A model generated the notes under the pieces. The model was not told the origin of the DNA and did no database searches. It saw nothing but the letters and a program-made list of their open reading frames with translations. Below are positions 19,567-25,445 of a stretch of 26,481 nucleotides of DNA, in pieces. Made by a program: the position numbers and the translations under genes. The first letter of the stretch is position 1. Each line of letters begins with the position of its first letter. Origin of the DNA: a virus; the IMG/VR virus record IMGVR_UViG_3300011013_000071, positions 1 to 26,481 of that record, one strand, 5' to 3'.

Positions 19567-21111
19567 TCAAACACCCCTACTAAAACCACTACCACGAGAA
19601 CGGCTCTTGAATACTCTTCCTACTTCCTCACCAACTAATCGGGCTATTTTTCGTGGGTCGCCATTAGCACCAGTCACATTGATATTTACGGTTGTTTCAC
19701 CACCACCAGTACCAGCACCATTAACAGTAACAGGGATGGTGCGGCCATCAGGTAGTGGAACAACTGCTTCTGTTCCATGTAGTGTCATAGGATAACCAGT
19801 TGAAGGACCAGATGCGATACCCCCTCTAGCCATTCCGGGGGCATCATCACCACCGAAACCGAAGAAACCACCAATACCATCAACAACCCACATAACAGCA
19901 TCTATTAATGGTTGGATATAATCTAAAAGATTGTCTATCATTTCACTACCATAGGTCCATATTCTTGAAAATGCGTCTTGAATTGCGGTCCAAACACCAA
20001 AAATTATTTCTTTGGCCTTTTTGGTATCGCCACTTAATACCGCTACAATTGCTCTAATAACACCAACAACAGTAGTTAGAACTATTCCAATGAAGGTTAA
20101 GACCATTTTGAATCCACTCATAAATGCCTTCGCTAAGGGTTTAATATACGGCCAAATCCATTTAATAACTTTAATAACTAATGCAATTATTTCTCCCGTA
20201 GCCATTGCTACTGCACCTACAAGTTCCCCTATCACACTTATTGCATAAACAAGAAAATCAATCATTCCAGAATCTTCAAGGTAAGCAACAAAATCAGCCC
20301 ACAAATCAGTTAATATGGTTATGAATTCTTCCACATCACTAGCACCAAAGGCTTCCATAATGGAATTCAAAGCAGACATAAAACCGTCATAAATATCAGT
20401 AAAGGCTGTAATTATTGTTTCAACTATCCCTGCCTCAACAAAAGCACCCAATAAAAGACCTATTGAATCATAAACGGACCCATAAAACCTGAAATAGAAA
20501 TTCATTATTTCAGTAAGGGTAGGTATAACATCCATTCCAATACCCGCAGCATCGAGTTCGGGCAATACAATATCATTAAAGGCTGCTTTTATATCGTCAA
20601 TGGCTATTTGTAAGCCAGCAAATATTTCCCCAATAATAGCCAAATCTTCTAACCATTTCCTTAAAGAGCCACCACCCTCATCAAAGGCAGCGGTAAATAG
20701 CATTAGACCCCCTACTACTGCAAAAATCAAACCTATAATTGGCAATATACTACTTAACATTCCCATAAATAAGTATTTTGTTGCACCAAGAACCTTTGTT
20801 AATGGCATAAATACCTTTGTTAAAAGACCAGTTGAAGCACCAACAACGGCCATTGAGCCACTTAATTTCTTTGTTGCTTCACTAGCCTCTTCTGCACCCT
20901 CTCCCACATCTCCACCAACATCACCAAAAGTAGAACTGATACTTTTTAATGCCATATCCCATTTCATATATGTTGTATAAAGTGGCCCTAATGCTTTCAT
21001 TAATATTCGGTGTTTATCGGGTAAGACTGTAAGAATATCTGAATACTGTTGGAGAGTTTTTACCGTATTAACAGTATCAAGAGCCATCCCTGCGGTCTTT
21101 TCACTAGCCAT
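19567..21111 (-). CDS. Tail tape measure protein, 514 residues
   Basis: The tape measure fixes tail length and leaves the tail during infection, often inserting in the host membrane. Seen: a helical N-terminus, a hydrophobic pair at about residues 113-143 (MLSSILPIIGLIFAVVGGL), a long run of hydrophobic and amphipathic helices to about residue 410 (including MVLTFIGIVLTTVVGVIRAI), then the typical C-terminal signature near residue 430, ARGGIASGPSTGYPMTLHG followed by TEAVVPLPDGR, and a strand-rich end (TTVNINVTG). The ARGGI...LHGTEAVVPL pattern is characteristic of phage tape measure proteins. At about 0.15 nm per residue the tail would be near 77 nm. No lysozyme or peptidase domain is visible. 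GAGG lies upstream of the ATG, which overlaps the T frame. Confidence 0.92.
   Translation of the reverse strand: MASEKTAGMALDTVNTVKTLQQYSDILTVLPDKHRILMKALGPLYTTYMKWDMALKSISSTFGDVGGDVGEGAEEASEATKKLSGSMAVVGASTGLLTKVFMPLTKVLGATKYLFMGMLSSILPIIGLIFAVVGGLMLFTAAFDEGGGSLRKWLEDLAIIGEIFAGLQIAIDDIKAAFNDIVLPELDAAGIGMDVIPTLTEIMNFYFRFYGSVYDSIGLLLGAFVEAGIVETIITAFTDIYDGFMSALNSIMEAFGASDVEEFITILTDLWADFVAYLEDSGMIDFLVYAISVIGELVGAVAMATGEIIALVIKVIKWIWPYIKPLAKAFMSGFKMVLTFIGIVLTTVVGVIRAIVAVLSGDTKKAKEIIFGVWTAIQDAFSRIWTYGSEMIDNLLDYIQPLIDAVMWVVDGIGGFFGFGGDDAPGMARGGIASGPSTGYPMTLHGTEAVVPLPDGRTIPVTVNGAGTGGGETTVNINVTGANGDPRKIARLVGEEVGRVFKSRSRGSGFSRGV
19572..19578 (-). promoter_or_regulatory. Ribosome binding site deciding the distal-tail gene start
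   Basis: AGGGGTG lies seven bases before ATG 19564, inside the last codons of the tape measure gene. The other in-frame candidate is a TTG at 19570 with worse spacing. The ATG follows the TGA stop by two bases, so translation is probably coupled. Confidence 0.65.
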
Positions 21112-21442
21112 CGTCTTTCAGCCTCGCATTCATTCGTTCAAAGAAATCAGTATCACTTGTAGTTCGAACAGCCCTACCCTTTGTGTTACCGAAACCCTGT
21201 TCACGCTTTACTTTATTTATAGATTCGGCTTCAATCTCCTTAAAAACAGACAAAGTAAAATAATCCAACATTACCCGTTCAGGTGTTAAATTATCCCATG
21301 AATGGGGTGGGCATTTGAAAAATTGACCTAGAAAAAAGGTGGGTAAGGCGTGTGCCAGTATTGGTATTTTTTCAATACCAACACTCAAATCACCCTCTCC
21401 GTCCCAAGTCATAAAACTACGAACATCATCAAGGGTTATACC
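21104..21442 (-). CDS. T part of the tail assembly chaperone GT, made by -1 frameshift
   Basis: In lambda-like systems the GT fusion binds the tape measure through G and the tube subunit through T. Here the T frame is open upstream of its first ATG (21412) right through the slippery site, reading GITLDDVRSF before MTWDGEGDL. The fused product would be 121 residues of G plus 112 of T, about 233 in all. Seen in T: HALPTFFLGQFFKCPPHSWDNLTPE, a YFTLSVFKEIEAES helix, and a basic C-terminal part ending ERMNARLKDDG. The ATG at 21412 has no good ribosome binding site, which argues against independent translation. The stop overlaps the tape measure start by 8 bases. Independent translation from 21412 is the alternative. 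Confidence 0.75.
   Translation of the reverse strand, partial: GITLDDVRSFMTWDGEGDLSVGIEKIPILAHALPTFFLGQFFKCPPHSWDNLTPERVMLDYFTLSVFKEIEAESINKVKREQGFGNTKGRAVRTTSDTDFFERMNARLKDDG
21358..21384 (-). repeat. Inverted repeat: 11-bp stem with 5-base loop in the T frame
   Basis: In the mRNA sense (minus strand) GTGTTGGTATT pairs with AATACCAATAC around the loop GAAAA. Eight base pairs are perfect, then come one G-U wobble and two more pairs. It starts 57 bases after the slippery heptamer, much further than the usual 5-9 base spacer, so a role in frameshifting is doubtful. Confidence 0.6.
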
Positions 21443-21804
21443 AAAGGGCCAGCAACACCGCCAGCCAATCCCTGCATCAATGAATCAAACGAAGGTAATA
21501 ATGATTGAATCGCCTCTCCTACTTCTGGTTTGAGATTCAGTAGTTCTGACTTACTCAAAATAGGGTCAGTGCGCTCAATACAAGTGCTGTAAACAAATTC
21601 CCAATATCCACCAAAATCAATATTAGGGGCCATATCCCCTTTACTATTAGGTGTAATACTAACAAATCGTGTTAAAGCATTTTGTCGTTCAATCCAAGAA
21701 AGGGGTTTAATCCATAAGGCTAGTTCCCCGAAGGGGGTATCAACTGTATGCCTAATTGCATCATTTCCTACTACTAAGTCACTCGCTTTCGCTTTCTCCG
21801 TCAT
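21436..21804 (-). CDS. Tail assembly chaperone, short (G-like) product, about 122 residues
   Basis: G-type chaperones coat the tape measure protein and recruit tube subunits; they are not kept in the virion. Seen: a mainly helical protein with an N-terminal TVDTPFGELALWIKPLSWIERQNAL segment (short strands, then a helix), a FGGYWEFVYSTCIERTDPI block, and a final helix FDSLMQGLAGG. Length, position directly before the tape measure gene, and the shift site near its 3' end are those of phage lambda G and its analogues. The TAA at 21436-21438 comes one codon after the slippery heptamer. The 5' end overlaps the SAP gene, so translation is probably coupled. The sequence itself is divergent, so the call rests on the combination of order, frame arrangement and size. 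Confidence 0.75.
   Translation of the reverse strand: MTEKAKASDLVVGNDAIRHTVDTPFGELALWIKPLSWIERQNALTRFVSITPNSKGDMAPNIDFGGYWEFVYSTCIERTDPILSKSELLNLKPEVGEAIQSLLPSFDSLMQGLAGGVAGPLV
21442..21448 (-). promoter_or_regulatory. Programmed -1 ribosomal frameshift site, CCCTTTG
   Basis: Read on the minus strand the G frame is GGC CCT TTG GTA TAA. It contains C CCT TTG, an exact X XXY YYZ heptamer in the zero frame, with the stop one codon later. The -1 frame is open across the site and continues to 21104 with no stop. Slippage would give ...AGPL-GITLDDVRSFMTW.... The site lies exactly where tail G/GT frameshifts occur. Confidence 0.85.
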
Positions 21805-22174
21805 TTTCATCACCATCAGTTATTGGTTCGGTTTCTTCACTTTCTTCAACTGATTCATCATCGGCAATTAATCGAGCAACAATTTCTGCTTTTGTTCCAC
21901 TTACTGTTAGCCCACGCTGACTACACAAAACCTGTAAATCGGTTTTGGTTGTATCTTCGTAAGTCGTTGGTTCTGTGTTAGCAACGACTGGTGTTTCTGG
22001 TGTTGAAGGAGGTGGGGCGGGTGTTTCAATGTTATTGTGAACGGTAATACCACTAGCCGATAGGCCAGCCCCCTCCACAATACCTTTGTCTGTTATCATC
22101 CAATTAAGTAATTCTCGCCTTCCGGCAATCGTTACGAACCCTGTTAGCCTTACCATTGTTATCAACCCTATCAT
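21779..22174 (-). CDS. SAP-domain protein with acidic tail, up to 131 residues
   Basis: Seen: an N-terminal part of about 45 residues (MVRLTGFVTIAGRRELLNW), a Pro/Thr-rich linker (ETPAPPPSTPETP), a SAP-like helix-turn-helix at about residues 77-108 (TDLQVLCSQRGLTVSG, TKAEIVARLI), and a very acidic Glu/Asp/Ser tail. SAP and the related HeH/LEM motifs usually bind DNA, and also occur as small modules in phage structural proteins. An in-frame ATG at 22156 (MVRLTGF) is preceded by GGGTTGATAACA and may be the real start. The gene lies between the tail tube and the tail assembly chaperone, where most siphoviruses have nothing or a small tail protein. The end overlaps the chaperone start by 26 bases. 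Role unknown: a minor tail component or assembly factor are both possible. Confidence 0.7.
   Translation of the reverse strand: MIGLITMVRLTGFVTIAGRRELLNWMITDKGIVEGAGLSASGITVHNNIETPAPPPSTPETPVVANTEPTTYEDTTKTDLQVLCSQRGLTVSGTKAEIVARLIADDESVEESEETEPITDGDENDGESESE
21808..21814 (-). promoter_or_regulatory. Ribosome binding site deciding the chaperone start
   Basis: GGTGATG lies three bases before the ATG at 21804. Earlier in-frame ATGs at 21816 and 21810 lack such a motif, and the one at 21810 lies inside it, so the start at 21804 (MTEKAKASDL) is preferred. Confidence 0.55.
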
Positions 22175-22202
22175 CCATTACTATTAGTTATTGTGATTAT
22201 GA

Positions 22203-22214
22203 CTTAAATTTTCC
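22203..22214 (-). promoter_or_regulatory. Possible archaeal-type promoter element in the only sizeable intergenic gap (22175-22267)
   Basis: The 93-base gap is AT-rich. Read on the minus strand it holds a T run (GACTTTTTAGG, around 22225-22229), possibly a weak terminator after the tail tube gene, then GGAAAATTTAAG, which loosely resembles an archaeal BRE plus TATA box. A start site about 25 bases further on would fall near 22180, next to the ATG of the SAP gene, giving a nearly leaderless message. I see no bacterial -35/-10 pair and no clear hairpin terminator. Evidence is motif resemblance and position only. Confidence 0.25.
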
Positions 22215-22267
22215 TTTGTTGCCTAAAAAGTCTTTTTCTTACTATTGGGTCATTTATGATAAAACAC

Positions 22268-24553
22268 CTACAAAGTGAAATAAGGATTGGTTTCGGTTAC
22301 TTTAACATGTCTTAATGCAATATGAACATCAGCGGTTACTGGCCCTTTATCATCAGGTAATGGGTGTTCAGCCTTTACTACTGTATAATCTTCAATAGTA
22401 ATCGCTGCATTCTGTCTTGTTGCATGGGAACCGGGTTTTGTTAATGTCAAGGTAATATCATTACTATTGGTGTGGTGTTTACGTTGTCGCAATTCATCAA
22501 ACCAACGAGTATCTTCAACTAAAGCAGAAAAACTAAGTTCATAATCACGGGCCGCTTCTGTTATTTCAGCCGCATATTGTGTTGATGCTTCGGCAACTTG
22601 GTCGGCAGCAGCATAAGAACCATCAGTACCCCGAACATACCATCTAGCCTCATTATTATTATTTATTTTCAAATCAATATTGGTAGCACGAAGTATGCTT
22701 GCGCCAAATGCTTCAAATGAAACATGTTGGAATAAATAAGGCTTTTCACCATTAACTGCAATACCCGAAACCCTACGATTTACTTGTGTATTAGCGGTAT
22801 TTTCAAACATACGATGTGGTGTAATGAATTTTTCAGTTGTATCTGTAAACATACGACCCGCTTCATAATCACCTTTCACTTTTAGTTCCCCTTCACTATC
22901 TGCTACACAATTAAGATTTCCAACTTTACAACCAGAATAAACTCTCATCATTTGTTCAGCACCCGGTGTTACATCGGTTTGTCGGAATGATTGTTCAATA
23001 GTAAAAGAGGGTAAGTAAGAATACCCGAAGAAATTGTGGGCTACACCATATTTTAATTCAAAGGTGCTATCAAGTATCGCAGGGCTTCCTCTCTCCCATG
23101 CTATGCTGTTTGTGCTATCCCATGTGTATTGCATCCTTTCAACACCACATGAAGCGGCTGTGTGTTCAAATAAGAATGGTTCTTCAACATACACATATTC
23201 TGCATCTCCACCATCGGATGTCCCAACACCAATTACCCTGCGTATCTCGTGTTTGTTGAGTGTTGGTAATTCTGCATCTGCACCGGGGATTTGAACTGTG
23301 TCCTTATCCACGATTTGAATATAATCACCTATTGCGAATTTAGCGGCATTTGTAGCACCCAAATCAATTCTAATATCACCTGCTGAAATATCCGTATCAA
23401 TTTTAGCCAATACATAAACTGAACGATTCGCTACTATTGCAGTTGCTACTGCACCTGCGGTAATGTCAACACAACTTGAAATGGCTGTGGTTGCACCCGC
23501 ACCCGCACCATAATATCCGTATTGTACACCACCTGTATCACTTTGCTCAAGAACCTTAAAAACACCAGTTGAGCCGATATTTTCGAAAATATCATTATAA
23601 TTAGATGTATTGATATTCACTACACCATTACCAGCAGCAGATGTACCGCTACCAATAGTGGTTTTACCACCAATCAAACAATCTGCATTGATAGCAATAT
23701 CTGTTCCACCACCACCCGCTATACCCGTTGCTGTTGATGGTGCAGTAATTACTGTCACATCTTCAACTTGTGATATATCACCCACTTGTTGTGCATAAAA
23801 TGCCGCAGTAGCGGGTTTTATGTTAAGAGGTGGTGCTGATAAAATAGTATCTGCGGCAGTAACATTCGAAAACTCGCCTAAACCAAGAGCAGTGTGACCA
23901 CCAAGAGCATATTTGAAAAAGCGTAAACTGTGGGCATTCGTGTCAAACGCCCCACCACTAAGGGTTTCTTTACCGCTAGTCAAAACATTAACATCACGCC
24001 CCATCCCAACAATGTGTTGTTTCCTTACATCTATTTCTGATTCGGGTAGTGAAAATGAGTTAAGTAATCCTAAGAATTGGTCTGCTTTGATACGCTCATC
24101 CGTTCCGGGGTTACAAGACGCATCAAAAGTAGGAACACGAAGGTTATCAATAAGGAAATACTTGTCACTTGTTCCTACTACCGCTGCACCTACTGTTGCT
24201 AATCGTGGTTGAATAGTAATAGTATCAGCGTCATTAGCAGTAATATAAAAGGTGCGTTTTGTTGAAGAATAATCATCAAGTAGATGGTTACCAGCCGCAT
24301 CATAAAATCGCAAAGTTGCCCCAACAAGCATATTTTTAGGGACCATCATATTACCAGCCGTATCAACCCAATACATTCCTTCGCCCACATGAATTGTGGA
24401 TGTGTTTGTGGTTGGGCCTACTTGAGTCGTTTTCCATCCATCGGTGGCTGTTGTTCCATCGACCCATGTTCCTGTTCCGTGGCCGATAAGACCAGTCTCT
24501 TTAGCCAATGATACTTCGGCCAAATCTCCTTTGTAAACTAAATTCGTTGCCAT
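22268..24553 (-). CDS. Major tail tube protein, large form with a long insertion, about 761 residues
   Basis: Tail tube proteins stack as hexameric rings to form the channel for DNA. Seen: tube-like sequence in separate blocks, at about residues 153-220 (SFSLPESEIDVRK, GRDVNVLTSGKETLSGGAFDTN), 510-568 (SYLPSFTIEQSF, YSGCKVGNLNCV, SEGELKVKGDY) and 671-761 (YELSFSALVED, DITLTLTKPG, ending NPYFTL). The pattern LPSFTIEQSF followed by a GCKVGNL strand resembles phage tail tube families. Between residues about 225 and 505 is a Gly/Ala/Thr-rich stretch with little similarity to the core, containing a KFAIGDYIQIVD segment; the N-terminal ~150 residues also look like added beta structure. Many tube proteins are much shorter. 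Position between the terminator and the G/GT chaperone supports the call. Another major virion protein is the main alternative. Confidence 0.68.
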   Translation of the reverse strand: MATNLVYKGDLAEVSLAKETGLIGHGTGTWVDGTTATDGWKTTQVGPTTNTSTIHVGEGMYWVDTAGNMMVPKNMLVGATLRFYDAAGNHLLDDYSSTKRTFYITANDADTITIQPRLATVGAAVVGTSDKYFLIDNLRVPTFDASCNPGTDERIKADQFLGLLNSFSLPESEIDVRKQHIVGMGRDVNVLTSGKETLSGGAFDTNAHSLRFFKYALGGHTALGLGEFSNVTAADTILSAPPLNIKPATAAFYAQQVGDISQVEDVTVITAPSTATGIAGGGGTDIAINADCLIGGKTTIGSGTSAAGNGVVNINTSNYNDIFENIGSTGVFKVLEQSDTGGVQYGYYGAGAGATTAISSCVDITAGAVATAIVANRSVYVLAKIDTDISAGDIRIDLGATNAAKFAIGDYIQIVDKDTVQIPGADAELPTLNKHEIRRVIGVGTSDGGDAEYVYVEEPFLFEHTAASCGVERMQYTWDSTNSIAWERGSPAILDSTFELKYGVAHNFFGYSYLPSFTIEQSFRQTDVTPGAEQMMRVYSGCKVGNLNCVADSEGELKVKGDYEAGRMFTDTTEKFITPHRMFENTANTQVNRRVSGIAVNGEKPYLFQHVSFEAFGASILRATNIDLKINNNNEARWYVRGTDGSYAAADQVAEASTQYAAEITEAARDYELSFSALVEDTRWFDELRQRKHHTNSNDITLTLTKPGSHATRQNAAITIEDYTVVKAEHPLPDDKGPVTADVHIALRHVKVTETNPYFTL

Positions 24554-24557
24554 ATTT

Positions 24558-24565
24558 CTCATCTC
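24558..24565 (-). promoter_or_regulatory. Ribosome binding site deciding the tail tube start
   Basis: GAGATGAG, close to GAGGTGAT, lies four bases before the ATG at 24553. The upstream in-frame ATG at 24562 falls inside this motif, so it is unlikely to be the start. I therefore prefer the protein beginning MATNLVYKG. Confidence 0.55.
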
Positions 24566-24995
24566 AAATTATTTCTAATGGTTGTGCGAAAGTCACTACC
24601 TCCACCTGCATAGTATAACGGAACAACCTCTTGCTACGGTCTGACAAATCGGTTCTCGTTTTGAAGATTGCCCTGTCAAAGTTACTACCATCACCTTTTC
24701 GGTTCTTATGGATGATGCGCCGTACCTCATCTCTTAGGTCACTTAAACGCTCACGCCCCTTGACTGTTCGCATATCAATTGTTAAATTAACATGTTCATT
24801 TACGAAATCAAAAAGTAGTTCTGGTTGGGCTTCATTGTGGGCTGTTTCAAAAATTCTGATTATGTCGTGGTCTTGAAGTCTGGTCCTTTTTCCCTCTCCT
24901 ACATCTAATGTAGCAATATCTAAAATAGATGGTTTAGGTGATATATTCCAACCAGTGTCTATTAAAGACTGGATTGCCGAAATTGCATCAACCAT
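24564..24995 (-). CDS. Tail terminator / tail completion-like protein, 143 residues
   Basis: Tail terminators cap the head-proximal end of the tail tube and stop its growth before the tail joins the head. Seen: an alpha/beta protein starting with a short helix (AISAIQSLIDTGW), a KPSILDIATLD strand, a conserved-looking LQDHDIIRIFET segment, a central strand VNLTIDMRT, a charged helix ERLSDLRDEVRRIIHKN, and a final strand YTMQVEVVTF. That order resembles small terminator proteins of siphoviruses (gpU / HK97 gp10 type) in length and secondary structure, as I read it. The gene ends 10 bases before the preferred start of the tail tube gene, which fits the usual terminator-tube order. The ATG is preceded by GAGTTGATG. 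Another neck or connector role remains possible. Confidence 0.55.
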   Translation of the reverse strand: MVDAISAIQSLIDTGWNISPKPSILDIATLDVGEGKRTRLQDHDIIRIFETAHNEAQPELLFDFVNEHVNLTIDMRTVKGRERLSDLRDEVRRIIHKNRKGDGSNFDRAIFKTRTDLSDRSKRLFRYTMQVEVVTFAQPLEII

Positions 24996-25001
24996 TTATC
25001 A

Positions 25002-25265
25002 TCAACTCACTAATTCGGCTTCCGCTTGCTCAACATCACTAGCGAAAGGACTTGATATTTTATGACTTTTCATTATGTTGGCTAATTCTTCATCATTTAA
25101 CCCACCATATTCATCAGCATTATTTTTCTCAAAAATTAATAGCCGTTCTAAATGGTTTGGCTCTAATGATATTTGCCGCTGTTGCGCTAACAATAAATTC
25201 TTAACAAGTCGTGATTTCTTTTCCCAAAATTTAATAATTTGTGGATGTGGTACTGTGGCTTTCAT
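25002..25265 (-). CDS. Hypothetical helical protein, 87 residues
   Basis: I do not recognise this protein. Seen: an N-terminal KFWEKKSRLVKNLLLAQQRQ stretch that looks like a basic amphipathic helix, a second probable helix (HLERLLIFEKNN), and an acidic C-terminus ending AEAELVS. No signal peptide, membrane segment or cysteine pair. The ATG has a very strong ribosome binding site, GAGGGGTGAT at 25271-25280, five bases before it, and overlaps the preceding stop as ATGA. The gene sits between the zinc ribbon and the tail-terminator-like gene, six bases before the latter. Position suggests a neck or tail-completion accessory, or a chaperone, but the sequence gives no direct evidence. Confidence 0.7.
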   Translation of the reverse strand: MKATVPHPQIIKFWEKKSRLVKNLLLAQQRQISLEPNHLERLLIFEKNNADEYGGLNDEELANIMKSHKISSPFASDVEQAEAELVS

Positions 25266-25444
25266 ACATCATCACCCCTCATTGCGTCTATACCTGCACC
25301 TGTGGCTTTGTCTTTAACATCACATACACGACAAAGATGCTTTCCCGAAAGATTGCTCGCAATAACACCATACGACCCACAACCTTCACAATTATCAATC
25401 ATTTTACCCGATGCGGTCCACCGGCGTTCTTTTTTAATTTCCAT
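25262..25444 (-). CDS. Small zinc-ribbon protein, 60 residues
   Basis: Seen: two CxxC knuckles, C19-EG-C22 and C38-RV-C41, separated by 15 residues, the pattern of a minimal zinc ribbon. The N-terminus is basic (MEIKKERRW) and the C-terminus acidic (ends MRGDDV). The ATG lies one base after the stop of the preceding gene, with GGCGGT just upstream; its own TGA overlaps the next ATG as ATGA, which suggests translational coupling. Zinc ribbons this small commonly bind nucleic acid or protein; here, among neck and tail genes, the role is unknown. Two more zinc-ribbon genes lie at the other end of this operon, but this one lacks their AF[EQ]QAW start. Metal binding is inferred from the cysteines only. 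Confidence 0.75.
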   Translation of the reverse strand: MEIKKERRWTASGKMIDNCEGCGSYGVIASNLSGKHLCRVCDVKDKATGAGIDAMRGDDV

Positions 25445-25445
25445 C

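Noticed and set aside
20600-20980. Plus-strand frame of 126 residues
   Set aside because: Antisense to the tape measure gene, whose hydrophobic helices and C-terminal signature are convincing. The antisense protein is low-complexity Pro/Ala/Ile.
19567-21111. Tape measure considered as a membrane or holin-type protein because of its hydrophobic helices
   Set aside because: The ARGGI...LHGTEAVVPL signature, gene order after G/GT and length all support tape measure.
22225-22238. AAAAAG/CTTTTT inverted repeat as a hairpin terminator
   Set aside because: The loop would be a single base, too tight for a stable hairpin; only the T run is kept as a weak signal.
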